A stretch of 38,487 nucleotides of DNA, from positions 1-38,487 of the forward strand of contig NZ_JANYUY010000067.1 in NCBI RefSeq assembly GCF_025060755.1, given 5' to 3'. The position numbers and the translations under genes were made by a program. The stretch's first letter is position 1. Each line of letters starts with the position of its first letter. This DNA is from Paenibacillus doosanensis (GTDB lineage: Bacteria > Bacillota > Bacilli > Paenibacillales > NBRC-103111). This document shows, in pieces, positions 1-8,975 of the stretch. Under the pieces are notes generated by a model. The model was given only the letters and a program-made list of their open reading frames with translations, ran no database searches and was not told the origin of the DNA.

Positions 1-95
1 CCGAGCGCGATTTTTTTAAACATGAAGAGCCGCGCTTAGCTTAGTGTTGTCATTTTTAGGTACTACGCTAAAAAATTTTCAGGGTAGTGACGTGA
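1..95. other. Unassigned non-coding edge sequence
   Basis: AT-rich stretch at the window edge, before the first repeat element. I see no convincing ORF, promoter or terminator in it. It may be the downstream region of a gene outside the window. Confidence 0.4.
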
Positions 96-248
96 TGCTC
101 TGAAGCTTATTCCGTCCGCATCCAGCCCAAGCTGGATCGGCGTCTAACCCTTCCTCTGGGATCGTTCTATCGGTAGACTTTCCTTTCGGGGGAGACCCCG
201 GATTTCCACAGGAAGTTGCTGCGTATCATTTCCTAAACAACAAAAAAA
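96..248. repeat. Structured dispersed repeat, copy 1
   Basis: About 150 bp that recurs at 27629-27778 in the same orientation, with only a handful of substitutions and a small length difference. It contains a perfect hairpin (ATCCAGC/GCTGGAT, 127-144), a larger stem closed by GTCTA/TAGAC (142-177) with two small inner stems, a GGGG/CCCC hairpin around 190, and a small TTCC/GGAA hairpin near 205-215. That last hairpin has a different sequence but is still paired in copy 2. The element ends in a short A-run, which is the T-run of the terminator of the minus-strand gene next door. No ORF is conserved between the copies, so I read it as a structured RNA or small mobile element; the transcribed strand is unknown. 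Confidence 0.85.
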
Positions 249-268
249 GCCCGCCCGCTTAAGGCGGG
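242..268 (-). terminator. Rho-independent terminator of the YheC/D-like gene
   Basis: Read on the minus strand: CCCGCC, a 7-nt loop, GGCGGG, a GC, then seven T. It lies about 90 bp beyond the stop codon of the gene at 355-1110. The T-run runs directly into the structured repeat at 96-248. Confidence 0.8.
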
Positions 269-354
269 AGAGCTCAAACCTGACGTACAATCAACGTCAA
301 CATCCACCTCGGCTGCAGCCATAGTATCCCCGAAAGCCCCCTGCGGAGCCGGGC

Positions 355-1110
355 TTACTTGCGTTTGGCCGCAGCGGCCGGATTGGCGTACGAAGTTATT
401 TTGCGGTACATCGATTTGTCTTTCAGCATGCGGAACAAACCGAGCATCGGCATAAAGTTGACTTCAATGATCCACACCTTCCCGTTCTTATCCAGCCCCA
501 TATCGATGCCCAATGTGCGATTGCCCGGGTAATATTTACGCATTTGATGCGCCGTCGCCAAAGACACCTTATCGATGCTCCTCAGCGACTCTTCCGCCGA
601 CGATCCTTTCATATCGGATTGCCGGATAGCCGTCTTCACGGGAACGACCTTTCCCCTGCTCCTTCTGACGTTGGTGACGATATATCCTTTGCCGGCCACC
701 TTCGCCAGCTTCCCGGTGACGTTCCAGCTGCCGCCTTTGCGGCGCTGCACCATAACCCGCAGATCGAAGGGGCGGCCGTGAATGCTGGCAAGAGAAATCC
801 GCCGCTGAACGATATAGCCGCGCGAGGCTTTCCTCCGGACCAGCGACTCCAGCTTCTCTCTTCCCTCCACCTTCTTTTTGCTCGGGCCGTCATGCACCAC
901 GTAGCGGCCGTCTCCCGCATGCGATATGAGAAGTACGCCCTGGCCGCCGTAGCTGCCCGAAGGCTTCACGATCGCTTCGCCGTACCGGTCCAGCATTCGC
1001 CACAAGGCGGACGTATTCATCCGGTACGTCGCGGGCAGATGCGGCTTTACCTCCGAAGATCGCTTCAACACCCTGTATTTACTCCACTTGCTGCTGCTCC
1101 ATTTTGCCAT
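355..1110 (-). CDS. YheC/YheD-family ATP-grasp protein (spore-coat associated type)
   Basis: The 251-residue product resembles the C-terminal ATP-grasp part of the Bacillales YheC/YheD family, proteins linked to the endospore coat. Visible features are the nucleotide-binding stretch IVKPSGSYGGQGV (about residues 47-59), PFDLRVMVQR near 115-124, and the metal-binding end LGIDMGLDKNG...IIEVNFMP (about 199-222). These follow the usual ATP-grasp order. It is shorter than full-length YheC/D proteins (about 350-450 residues) and lacks their N-terminal region. The ATG at 1110 has GGGGAG six bases upstream on the minus strand. The gene is alone and ends in the terminator at 242-268. Substrate is unknown; the coat role is inferred from the family. 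Confidence 0.8.
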   Translation of the reverse strand: MAKWSSSKWSKYRVLKRSSEVKPHLPATYRMNTSALWRMLDRYGEAIVKPSGSYGGQGVLLISHAGDGRYVVHDGPSKKKVEGREKLESLVRRKASRGYIVQRRISLASIHGRPFDLRVMVQRRKGGSWNVTGKLAKVAGKGYIVTNVRRSRGKVVPVKTAIRQSDMKGSSAEESLRSIDKVSLATAHQMRKYYPGNRTLGIDMGLDKNGKVWIIEVNFMPMLGLFRMLKDKSMYRKITSYANPAAAAKRK

Positions 1111-1365
1111 TCGAGTCTCCCCTTCTGCATCGAATAGGTACAGAATCCGCTTTCGCTAGAACAGCATATGAACCGCGGACCGAAGATGCTGTAGGCATTG
1201 CTCCATAACGCCCCCAAGTTGGGCAGGCCAGGGTACTATACAAAGTTAGTACTCTTCTTCGGCGCGCTTTGCATTTACAATACAAGTATGAATTAGCACC
1301 AGGTATTAAAAGCCCATCCTAGCGTATTCTCGCTTCGCTTTACGAAAAAAAAGGAGTGGATTCCG

Positions 1366-3525
1366 ATGTCGTTTCTTATCCCGCTGCTTAGAGCGCTGCT
1401 GCGCATCTGCTTTCGTTTTAATATCTCCGGCCTTGAAAAGCTTGATTTCCGTCAGCCGACCATCCTGATGCCGAACCATGTTTCGCTGCTGGATGCCGTG
1501 CTGCTCGCCGCTTTTTTGCCGGAGGAAGCCGCATTTGTCGTCAACACGAAAATCGCGGCGCGCTTCAGGCTGCTGCTGAAGCTGCGCAGCCACATCACCG
1601 TCGATCCGCTGAACCCTTATTCGGTCAGAACGATGGTCAAGGTCGTGCAGAGCGGCGTCCCGCTCGTCCTGTTCCCCGAAGGGCGCATTACGACGACCGG
1701 CAGCATCATGAAGATTTATCCCGGTATCGCCTATATCGCTTTGAAGACCGGCGCGCGGCTCGTGCCGATCGCCATAGACGGAGCCGAGCGCTCCAAGCTC
1801 TCTTACATCGGCCGTCTCGTGCGGACGGCCTGGTTCCCTCGCATCGCCGTCCATATCGGCGATGCGTTCACGGTGGCGCCGCAGCCGGGCGTTCCGATGA
1901 AACGCCAAAAGGAGCGGGCCGCCGACGCCATCCTGCTCGCGCTGCAGGATGTGCTGCTCCGCGCCAGGTTGAAGCCGGGCGTCAACCTGTTCAACGAGCT
2001 GCTGCTGCAAGCGTCGCGCAGCGGCTGGGGCACCCCTGCCTGCGAAGACTTGTCGCAGGCGCTCAGCTACAGGAAGCTGGCCGCCGCTTCCTATATGTTC
2101 GCCCGCAAGCTGCGCCCGCTGCTTGCGGATCAAGGCGCCGCAGGCTTGCTGCTGCCGAGCTCGAACGGGCATGTCATCGCCCTGTTCGCCTTGTTCCGGC
2201 TCGGCGTAACGCCGGCGATGCTGAACTTCTCCGCAGGCCGGCAAAGCCTGCTGGACGCCTGCGAGACCGCCTCGCTGCGCACCGTCCTTACCTCGCGGGA
2301 GTTCGCCGCGAAGGCGAAGCTGGAGCCGGCGATCGAGGCGCTCGCGCAGCGTTGCCGCATCGTCTATCTGGAGGACGTTAAAGCCGAAGTCGGCCCAGCC
2401 GACAAACTGTCCGGCCTGCTGGACCTGATTCTGCGCCGCAAAGCTCCCGCCGCCGGAACGCCGTCCCGCAGCGGTTCGGCAACGGGCGGCAGCGAAGCCA
2501 TTCTGTTCACCTCCGGCAGCGAGAGCAAGCCCAAGGGCGTCGTTCTCGGCCACGAACAACTGTACGCCAATATCCAGCAGGCCCGTGTCGTATTCGACTT
2601 CACCGAGGCGGATAAAATGTTCAATGCCTTGCCGATGTTCCACAGCTTCGGCCTTACCGTCGGCACGCTGCTGCCGCTGCTTACCGGCATGCCCGTCTAT
2701 TTATATCCGAGCCCCCTTCATTACCGGGTGATTCCCGAGGTCGCCTACGACCGCAACGCGACGATTATCATCGGCACCTCGACATTCCTTGCAGGCTACG
2801 GCCGCGCGGCGCATCCGTTCGATTTTCGCTCGATCCGGTATGCCGTCGCCGGCGGAGAGAAGCTGAAGGACGAAGTGCGGGAATTGTGGAGCCGCAAGTT
2901 CGGCATCCGCGTATTGGAAGGCTACGGAACGACGGAGGCGGCTCCGGTCGTCTCGATCAATACGCCGCTTGCGAGCAAGCAGGGTACGCTCGGTCGGCTG
3001 CTGCCCGGTCTGCGTTCCAGAATCAGCCCGGTTCCCGGCATCGACAGCGGCGGCAGCCTGCAAATCCAGGGCCCCAATGTGATGAAAGGGTATTTGCTTC
3101 ACGGCCAAGGCTTTGTCCCCTGCCCGGATTGGTATGACTGCGGAGATGTCGTAGAGACGGACGATGAAGGGTTCCTGACGATGAAGGCGAGATTGAAGCG
3201 ATTTGCCAAAATCGGCGGAGAGATGATCTCCCTGCAATTGGTGGAGGAGTTGGCTGCCGCCTGCTACCGCGATTCGTCCCTCGCTCTGGCTGCGGTCAGC
3301 GTCCCGGACGGACGCAAGGGAGAGCGGATCGTGCTCTACGTGACGAAGCCGGTGCGCCTGCAGGAGCTGAAAGCGTACCTCGCGGCTCGCGGCAGCACCC
3401 CTCTCCTGCTCCCGTCCCGGACGGAGACGATCGACGCGATGCCGCTGCTCGGCAGCGGTAAGCCGGACTACGTGGCGCTGAAGCGGCTCGCCGGAGAAAT
3501 TGAAATTGCCGGAGCCGAGGCCTAA
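1366..3525 (+). CDS. aas: Bifunctional lysophospholipid acyltransferase / acyl-ACP synthetase (Aas-like)
   Basis: The 719-residue protein fuses a PlsC-type acyltransferase to an AMP-forming acyl-activating enzyme, the architecture and length of E. coli Aas. The acyltransferase half (about residues 1-200) shows NHVSLLD (NHx4D motif, near 37) and FPEGRITTTG (near 102-111). The second half has the AMP-binding P-loop LFTSGSESKPKG (about 377-388) and the EGYGTTEAAP motif (about 519-528). By family knowledge it activates a fatty acid on ACP and transfers it to the free position of a lysophospholipid at the inner leaflet. The ATG is preceded by GGAG with good spacing. The LplT-like transporter follows 81 bp later, as expected for lysophospholipid import plus repair. 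Some fused relatives use other lysolipids, so exact substrate is uncertain. Confidence 0.88.
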   Translation: MSFLIPLLRALLRICFRFNISGLEKLDFRQPTILMPNHVSLLDAVLLAAFLPEEAAFVVNTKIAARFRLLLKLRSHITVDPLNPYSVRTMVKVVQSGVPLVLFPEGRITTTGSIMKIYPGIAYIALKTGARLVPIAIDGAERSKLSYIGRLVRTAWFPRIAVHIGDAFTVAPQPGVPMKRQKERAADAILLALQDVLLRARLKPGVNLFNELLLQASRSGWGTPACEDLSQALSYRKLAAASYMFARKLRPLLADQGAAGLLLPSSNGHVIALFALFRLGVTPAMLNFSAGRQSLLDACETASLRTVLTSREFAAKAKLEPAIEALAQRCRIVYLEDVKAEVGPADKLSGLLDLILRRKAPAAGTPSRSGSATGGSEAILFTSGSESKPKGVVLGHEQLYANIQQARVVFDFTEADKMFNALPMFHSFGLTVGTLLPLLTGMPVYLYPSPLHYRVIPEVAYDRNATIIIGTSTFLAGYGRAAHPFDFRSIRYAVAGGEKLKDEVRELWSRKFGIRVLEGYGTTEAAPVVSINTPLASKQGTLGRLLPGLRSRISPVPGIDSGGSLQIQGPNVMKGYLLHGQGFVPCPDWYDCGDVVETDDEGFLTMKARLKRFAKIGGEMISLQLVEELAAACYRDSSLALAAVSVPDGRKGERIVLYVTKPVRLQELKAYLAARGSTPLLLPSRTETIDAMPLLGSGKPDYVALKRLAGEIEIAGAEA

Positions 3526-3606
3526 TTTCTAATTTCCCTTGTTCATCCTGGAGCTTTGGACGGTTCGACCGATAGATTACATGCTAATATAAAGGAGCGG
3601 ATTCCG

Positions 3607-4854
3607 ATGCAAACCCATGCCGCCGTCAAACCCGCACGCGCACCGCTGTCAACCAACCTGAAGGCGCTGAACGCGCTGTATGTGACGCAATTTTTATCCG
3701 CCTTCGCGGACAATATGTCGCTGCTCGTCATAGCAGGACTGCTGACCCGGGGCGGCTTCTCGGCCGAGTCTTTGGCCCTTGTGACGATGGCGTTTTTCCT
3801 GCCGTATATTATTCTCGCGCCCTTCGTCGGGCCGTTCGCCGATAAATATCCGAAATCCCGCGTGCTGATCGCGGGCAACGCCGTTAAGCTGCTCGGTATA
3901 GTTCTGCTGCTCCTCATCGATACGTCCGGCATCGTATGGCTGATGCTCTGTTATTTCACCGTAGGTGTCGGAGCGGTCATTTACTCGCCTGCCAAGTACG
4001 GCATTCTTCCCGAGCTGACGGGAACGAATGAAGAGCTGTTTAAGGCGAACTCCCGCATCGAGGCTTACACGATTCTGGCCATACTGACAGGCATCGGGGG
4101 CGGAGGCGCGGTCGTCGCGGCCGTCCCTCCCGTATACGCGTCTCTCGTATGCGCCGCGCTTTACGCCATCTCGTTAGCGATGACGCTGCGGATTCCGCGA
4201 ATCCCCGGCGACGCGTCGATCCGATATGCGAAGGAAGCCCTCCTGTTCTACCGGAGCGCAGGGCGGCTCTTCCGCCATCCGGTCACCGCATTTTCGCTGG
4301 TCGGCACCGGAGCCTTCTGGATGAGCTCCGCCGTGCTGCGCACCGCCGTCTTGGCCTGGATTCCCGCGGCTCTCGGCTATAAGGAAGGCGATGTCCGGGT
4401 ATCGCTGCTGCTCGCTACGACCTCGATCGGCATCATTATCGGGGCATTCCTCGCTCCGAGGCTCGTGACGCTTACACATTTTTACCGTTCGGTCCGTTTC
4501 GGCTTCATCATGGCGGTCCTGGTGCTGCTCTTCCCGTGGATTCACCATACCGGGGTCGCTATCGCGTTTCTGTTGGCGGTCGGCTGTATGGGCGGCGTCT
4601 TTATCGTGCCGATGAATACGGTGCTGCAGGAGGAAGGCCTGCGCATAGCCGGAGCCGGCAAAACGATCGCCGTGCAAAATCTGACGGAAAATACGCTGAT
4701 GCTGGTAGGATCTGCACTTTACTACGCGGCTGTAAATTATGGAGCTTCCATCTCCGGCGCTATCGTTTTGCAAGGAGGATTGCTTCTCTTATTCCTCGTC
4801 TATCTGGGTTTGCGGATCGGCAAAGTAAAGCCTGAGGTTCGGCAGCAGAACTGA
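3607..4854 (+). CDS. lplT: LplT-like lysophospholipid transporter (MFS)
   Basis: A 415-residue, mostly hydrophobic protein with about 12 predicted membrane segments. The stretches FLSAFADNMSLLV, FLPYIILAPFVGPFADK and YSPAKYGILPELTG match the LplT group of the major facilitator superfamily, which flips lysophospholipids inward across the cytoplasmic membrane. The frame is open from an ATG at 3556, but the ATG at 3607 follows AAAGGAGCGGATTCCG, almost the same leader as at the upstream aas-like gene, so I chose it. Placement directly after the Aas-like gene supports a shared job: import of lysophospholipid, then re-acylation. Assignment is by motif and context; it could transport another lipid. 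Confidence 0.85.
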   Translation: MQTHAAVKPARAPLSTNLKALNALYVTQFLSAFADNMSLLVIAGLLTRGGFSAESLALVTMAFFLPYIILAPFVGPFADKYPKSRVLIAGNAVKLLGIVLLLLIDTSGIVWLMLCYFTVGVGAVIYSPAKYGILPELTGTNEELFKANSRIEAYTILAILTGIGGGGAVVAAVPPVYASLVCAALYAISLAMTLRIPRIPGDASIRYAKEALLFYRSAGRLFRHPVTAFSLVGTGAFWMSSAVLRTAVLAWIPAALGYKEGDVRVSLLLATTSIGIIIGAFLAPRLVTLTHFYRSVRFGFIMAVLVLLFPWIHHTGVAIAFLLAVGCMGGVFIVPMNTVLQEEGLRIAGAGKTIAVQNLTENTLMLVGSALYYAAVNYGASISGAIVLQGGLLLLFLVYLGLRIGKVKPEVRQQN

Positions 4855-5013
4855 TCGTTCCGCGGGGCAGCCGCCGAAGCCGCCGTCGGTCCCGCCCGCA
4901 CACCGCCGATTCCGGAACGGTACGCTTATTGCATTCATGAGTGCGCATTAGCGCAATCCGAGCGTTAATCCAACCGTTAGCCGCAGATTAACGAACTGCC
5001 GCCGTACTGCCGT
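4855..5013. other. Intergenic, with an inverted repeat at 4963-4993
   Basis: Non-coding tail after the LplT-like gene. It holds an inverted repeat with 8-bp arms, CGTTAATC (4963-4970) and GATTAACG (4986-4993), around a 15-nt centre. There is no T-run, so it is not an obvious terminator. A small GCATT/AGTGC-type inverted repeat lies near 4931-4944. Function unknown. Confidence 0.4.
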
Positions 5014-5067
5014 CCCGAACTCAGTCTACGGAGCTTGTCTCCCGCGCAGCGGTTCGGGGCGTTTTTT
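5014..5067 (+). terminator. Probable terminator upstream of the copper genes
   Basis: Arms CCCGAAC (5014-5020) and GTTCGGG (5052-5058) enclose about 31 nt, followed by GC, G and six T (5062-5067). The loop is long, so this is weaker than a classic terminator. It would separate the aas-lplT transcript from the copper promoter at 5150. Confidence 0.5.
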
Positions 5068-5149
5068 CTTGAATCGAAACGCCATGGCCGCTCTCCCCCT
5101 TTCGGCAGAAGCCGTTGATCCGGCTTGACGAAACATTGCCAAATGACCA

Positions 5150-5179
5150 TTGACATACCCCGTGGGGGTATATTATAGT
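5150..5179 (+). promoter_or_regulatory. copZ promoter with CsoR-like copper operator
   Basis: A consensus -35 TTGACA (5150-5155) is followed by a perfect inverted repeat ATACCCC-GTG-GGGGTAT (5155-5171). A -10-like TATAGT lies at 5174-5179, about 18 bp from the -35. The palindrome fills the spacer, so a bound repressor would block RNA polymerase. It matches the type of site bound by CsoR at Bacillus copZA. No csoR gene is visible in the window. Confidence 0.82.
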
Positions 5180-5242
5180 ATAGACAGAAGGCAGGAAACA
5201 ACCATCCTCCGTTCATAAAAATATTCCTTAAAGGAGAAGATA

Positions 5243-5446
5243 ATGATGCAAACTATCGTACTGAAAGTGGAAGGCATGTCATGCGGGCATTGCGTTAATT
5301 CGATAGAAGGCGCCTTGAAGCGGATCGGCGCGCAGGGCAAAGTCGATTTGGGCGCGAAGAGCGTATCCGTCCAATTCGAGGAAGCCAAGCTTACGGCACA
5401 GGCGATCAAAGAAACGATCGAAGAACAAGGATATGACGTCGTATAA
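5243..5446 (+). CDS. copZ: Copper chaperone CopZ
   Basis: A 67-residue heavy-metal-associated (HMA) domain protein. The metal site MSCGHC sits near residues 10-15, and the beta-alpha-beta-beta-alpha-beta pattern runs the full length, as in Bacillus CopZ (69 residues). By family knowledge it binds Cu(I) in the cytosol and hands it to CopA. The ATG follows AAAGGAG about 8 bases upstream. An ATG lies one codon before the second Met of the start (ATGATGCAA), so the exact initiator is ambiguous by one codon. It lies just downstream of the CsoR-like promoter at 5150, and copA follows with a second operator. Confidence 0.93.
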   Translation: MMQTIVLKVEGMSCGHCVNSIEGALKRIGAQGKVDLGAKSVSVQFEEAKLTAQAIKETIEEQGYDVV

Positions 5447-5465
5447 TTCGGCGCTGTTCTTTTTT

Positions 5466-5496
5466 TTGACAGATATATACCCCCCACAGGTATATT
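5466..5496 (+). promoter_or_regulatory. Second CsoR-like operator and promoter, before copA
   Basis: TTGACA (5466-5471) is followed by TATACC...GGTATA (inverted repeat, 5476-5494) and TATATT at 5491-5496. The layout copies the site at 5150, with the operator between -35 and -10. The centre is less symmetrical (CCCCCACAGG). It gives copA its own copper-responsive promoter between copZ and copA. Confidence 0.72.
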
Positions 5497-5514
5497 GAAG
5501 GGAGCAAGATTATT

Positions 5515-7938
5515 ATGGAACAACAACAGCAGCAGCAGCAATCGACGATGCAAATATCGGGAATGACCTGCGCCGCCTGCGCCAACCGGATCGAAAAAGG
5601 ACTGAAACGGCTGGACGGCGTTACGGGCGCCAATGTCAATTTTGCATTGGAGAGAGCGTCCGTCACCTATGATCCGGACAAAGTCAGCCTGCACAGCCTG
5701 GAGCAAAAAATTCAGGCTCTCGGTTATGATACGGTAAAAGAAACCGCCGATTTTACGCTCACCGGCATGACCTGCGCCGCTTGCGCGGCCAAGATTGAGA
5801 AGGTGCTCGGCAAGCTCCCCGGGGTCAGCTCTGCCGTTGTAAACTTCGCTCTCGAAACGGCGCATGTGGAATACGACTCGGGCGAGGTTACCGTCGAAGA
5901 TATGATCGCGCGGGTCCGCAAAATCGGCTACGACGCTCATCTTAAGCAGGAGCAGGCTGCCGAAGGAGACCGCCGCCATAAGGAAATCGCATCGCAAAAG
6001 AGCAGGCTGTGGATTTCGGCCGTTCTTTCCTTGCCTTTGCTGTGGGCGATGGTAAGCCACTTCACGTTCACTTCGTGGATTTACTTGCCGGCGTTTCTGA
6101 TGAACCCTTGGGTTCAACTGGTGCTCGCCGCTCCGGTACAATTTATCATCGGCAGGCAGTTTTACGTCGGCGCCTATAAAGCGCTGCGCAATAAGAGCGC
6201 GAATATGGACGTTCTGGTCGCCCTAGGGACTTCCGCCGCCTTTTTCTACAGCCTGTATTTGACGCTGCAGTGGGCTGCGGGCGCTTCCGGCCATCACGCC
6301 CCCGAAATGTATTACGAAACGAGCGCCGTGCTGATCACGCTTATCCTGCTCGGCAAATTGTTTGAGGTGTTGGCGAAAGGCCGCACGTCGGAAGCGATCA
6401 AGAAGCTGATGGGACTGCAAGCCAAGACCGCTCTCGTCGTGCGGGAAGGCCAAGAATTGGCGATTCCCTTGGAAGAAGTGCTCGCCGGAGACATCGTCAT
6501 CGTCAAACCGGGTGAGAAAATTCCGGTCGACGGCGAGGTGCTCGAAGGAAGCTCCTCCGTCGATGAGTCGATGCTTACCGGCGAAAGCTTGCCTGTGGAG
6601 AAAAAAGCGGGAGACGCCGTGATCGGCGCCACCGTCAACAACAACGGCAGCTTAAAGGTAAAGGCGACCAAGGTCGGCAAAGAAACCGCGCTCGCGCAAA
6701 TTATTAAGGTCGTTGAAGACGCGCAAGGCTCCAAAGCGCCGATTCAGCGCGTCGCCGACCGAATCTCGGGAATTTTCGTTCCTATTGTCGTCGGCATCGC
6801 CCTGATCGTCTTTCTCATCTGGTATTTCGCCATAGCTCCCGGCGACTTCGCCGGCGCGCTGGAAAAAGCGATCGCCGTGCTCGTCATCGCCTGCCCCTGC
6901 GCCTTGGGGCTGGCTACGCCGACTTCCATCATGGCCGGCTCCGGCCGCGCCGCGGAATTCGGCATCCTGTTCAAAGGCGGCGAGCATCTGGAATCCATGC
7001 ATAAAATCGAGACGGTCGTTCTCGATAAAACCGGGACGGTGACCAAAGGCAAGCCTTCTCTCACCGATATTTGGGTTCCCGAGCTGGACGAAGCCGAAGT
7101 GCTCGCTCTGGCCGCTTCGGCCGAGAAGCAATCCGAGCATCCGCTGGCCGAAGCCATCGTAGAGGGCATTCGCGCCAAAGGCATTGCGCTGCGTCCCGTC
7201 GAGCGCTTCGAGGCGGTTCCCGGCTACGGCATCCGCGCCGTCGTCGGCTCGAAGGAGGTGCTGGTCGGCACACGCAAACTGCTCGCCGAAGCCTCCGTGG
7301 ATTACAGCGCTGCCGGGCGGCGGATGGAGCAGCTCGAAGCCGAAGGCAAGACCGCCATGCTGATCGCCGTTGACGGCCGATTCGCCGGTTTGGCCGCCGT
7401 AGCGGACACGATCAAGGAATCGTCCCGCGAAGCCGTATCCCGCCTGCAGCAGATGGGCATCGAGGTCGTCATGATGACCGGGGACAACGAGCGGACGGCT
7501 CAGGCGATCGCCAAACAAGTCGGCATTACCCGGGTGCTGGCCGAAGTGCTGCCGGAGGGCAAAGCCGCCGAAGTGAAGAAGCTGCAGGCCGAAGGCCGCC
7601 GGGTGGCGATGGTCGGCGACGGCATCAACGACGCCCCTGCTCTGGCTACCGCCGACGTAGGCCTGGCCATTGGCACAGGCACCGATATCGCGATGGAGGC
7701 TGCGGACATCACGCTCATGCGCGGCGAATTGACCGGCATTCCCGACGCGATGCTGATGAGCAGAAAGACGATGGCCAATATTAAACAGAATTTGTTTTGG
7801 GCGCTCGCCTACAATTCGCTTGGCATTCCTATCGCGGCCATCGGGCTGCTGGCTCCATGGGTCGCCGGCGCCGCTATGGCGCTGAGCTCGGTGTCCGTTG
7901 TGCTCAACGCGCTGCGGCTCCAGCGGGTAAAATTGTAA
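5515..7938 (+). CDS. copA: Copper-exporting P1B-type ATPase CopA
   Basis: The 807-residue protein has every landmark of a Cu(I) exporter in the cytoplasmic membrane. Two HMA domains carry GMTCAAC with Cys19/22 and Cys87/90. Then come TGES (355-358), the membrane copper site CPC (460-462), the phosphorylated aspartate in DKTGT (Asp504), the HP motif (542-543), GDGIND (701-706), and C-terminal membrane helices with YNSLGIP and MALSSVSV. Length matches Bacillus CopA. The ATG at 5515 has GGGAG about 10 bases upstream. An odd N-terminal run of seven Gln, partly encoded by CAG repeats, precedes the first HMA domain. It acts with CopZ under the operators at 5150 and 5466. The downstream lipoprotein gene probably belongs to the same response. 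Confidence 0.96.
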   Translation: MEQQQQQQQSTMQISGMTCAACANRIEKGLKRLDGVTGANVNFALERASVTYDPDKVSLHSLEQKIQALGYDTVKETADFTLTGMTCAACAAKIEKVLGKLPGVSSAVVNFALETAHVEYDSGEVTVEDMIARVRKIGYDAHLKQEQAAEGDRRHKEIASQKSRLWISAVLSLPLLWAMVSHFTFTSWIYLPAFLMNPWVQLVLAAPVQFIIGRQFYVGAYKALRNKSANMDVLVALGTSAAFFYSLYLTLQWAAGASGHHAPEMYYETSAVLITLILLGKLFEVLAKGRTSEAIKKLMGLQAKTALVVREGQELAIPLEEVLAGDIVIVKPGEKIPVDGEVLEGSSSVDESMLTGESLPVEKKAGDAVIGATVNNNGSLKVKATKVGKETALAQIIKVVEDAQGSKAPIQRVADRISGIFVPIVVGIALIVFLIWYFAIAPGDFAGALEKAIAVLVIACPCALGLATPTSIMAGSGRAAEFGILFKGGEHLESMHKIETVVLDKTGTVTKGKPSLTDIWVPELDEAEVLALAASAEKQSEHPLAEAIVEGIRAKGIALRPVERFEAVPGYGIRAVVGSKEVLVGTRKLLAEASVDYSAAGRRMEQLEAEGKTAMLIAVDGRFAGLAAVADTIKESSREAVSRLQQMGIEVVMMTGDNERTAQAIAKQVGITRVLAEVLPEGKAAEVKKLQAEGRRVAMVGDGINDAPALATADVGLAIGTGTDIAMEAADITLMRGELTGIPDAMLMSRKTMANIKQNLFWALAYNSLGIPIAAIGLLAPWVAGAAMALSSVSVVLNALRLQRVKL

Positions 7939-8069
7939 CGTTGTCCCGCCGCTGCGGCCACATGACAACTGAAAATACAATCATCGCATGCGTTAAAATC
8001 CGCATCTTCCGGCGAGAATGTATATGTATATTCGGCATATCGCATGCCTTGCAGAAAAGAGGAATGATT

Positions 8070-8918
8070 ATGAAAAAAGCTACGGCGGCTCTTCTGTTGG
8101 CCGCCGCCTTGTTGAGCGCTTGCTCCAAAGCGGCTCCCGCCCAAAGCGGACATGAAGGCATGGATATGAGCAGCAGCGATCATGGGGCCCATGCAGGGCA
8201 TGAAATCGGCGAAACGGCCAAAGCGGCGGCTGTCAAAGCCGCTTTCTCCTTTAAACCGGAGCGGCCGCAAGCCGGTAAGGATACGAATGTCTCGATCCAA
8301 ATTTCGGACAGCGCCGGCAACCCGGTCGATAAGTTCGATGTCAGCCACGAGCAGCAAATGCATTTGATTGTCGTAAGCAAAGACTTGTCGTATTTCGAGC
8401 ACATCCATCCCGCCTACCAAGGCAAAGGTGTGTTCGATGTAACGGCCAAGCTCCCCGTCGCAGGGGAATATAAGCTGTTCGCCGACTTCGTTCCTTCAGG
8501 TCAAGGCTCCGTAACCAGGAGCCAATGGGTGACCGTTCAAGGCAACGCGCCGAAGCCTCAGCCGATTCAGCCGGACGCAAGCTTAACCAAAACGGCGGAC
8601 GGCAAAGAAGTGACGCTGGCGACCGGCAAGCTGGAAGCGGGCAAGGAAGCCTCGCTTACTTTTACGATCAAGGACGCCGCCACGAAGCAGCCTATTACGA
8701 ACTTGCAGCCGTATCTCGGCGCCGTCGGGCATGTCGTTATATTAAGCGACGATGCCGAGCAGTATTTGCACGTGCACCCGATGGAGGAAAAGGCAAGCGG
8801 ACCTGACGCAAAATTTATGACGACGTTCCCTAAGAGCGGCGTTTATAAAGTATGGGGGCAGTTCCAGCATGAAGGTAAAGTGTTTACCGTACCTTTCGTA
8901 GTCAAGGTCTCGTCGTAA
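8070..8918 (+). CDS. Met/His-rich lipoprotein with two YtkA/FixH-like domains, probably copper-binding
   Basis: A 282-residue predicted lipoprotein. The signal peptide ends in the lipobox LLSAC (Cys18). Right after it is a Met/His-rich segment (HEGMDMSSSDHGAHAGHE), a typical copper-binding composition. The rest looks like two copies of a YtkA/FixH-type beta-sandwich, each with the same pattern: HLIVVSKDLSYFEHIHP in the first and HVVILSDDAEQYLHVHP in the second. Those histidines are candidate metal ligands. The frame is open from 7797 within copA, but the ATG at 8070 has AAGAGG upstream and begins the signal peptide; ATG 8064 is an alternative. It lies 131 bp after copA. Extracellular copper binding is inferred from composition and context. 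Confidence 0.8.
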   Translation: MKKATAALLLAAALLSACSKAAPAQSGHEGMDMSSSDHGAHAGHEIGETAKAAAVKAAFSFKPERPQAGKDTNVSIQISDSAGNPVDKFDVSHEQQMHLIVVSKDLSYFEHIHPAYQGKGVFDVTAKLPVAGEYKLFADFVPSGQGSVTRSQWVTVQGNAPKPQPIQPDASLTKTADGKEVTLATGKLEAGKEASLTFTIKDAATKQPITNLQPYLGAVGHVVILSDDAEQYLHVHPMEEKASGPDAKFMTTFPKSGVYKVWGQFQHEGKVFTVPFVVKVSS

Positions 8919-8975
8919 TACCCGCTTCTGCCTATAAAGCCGCAGTTTCTGCCGTATCGCATTCGAAATCCGCCA

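Noticed and set aside
1306-2643. 445-codon minus-strand frame opposite the Aas-like gene
   Set aside because: GC-rich shadow of a gene with clear family motifs; Arg/Gln-rich composition and no domain.
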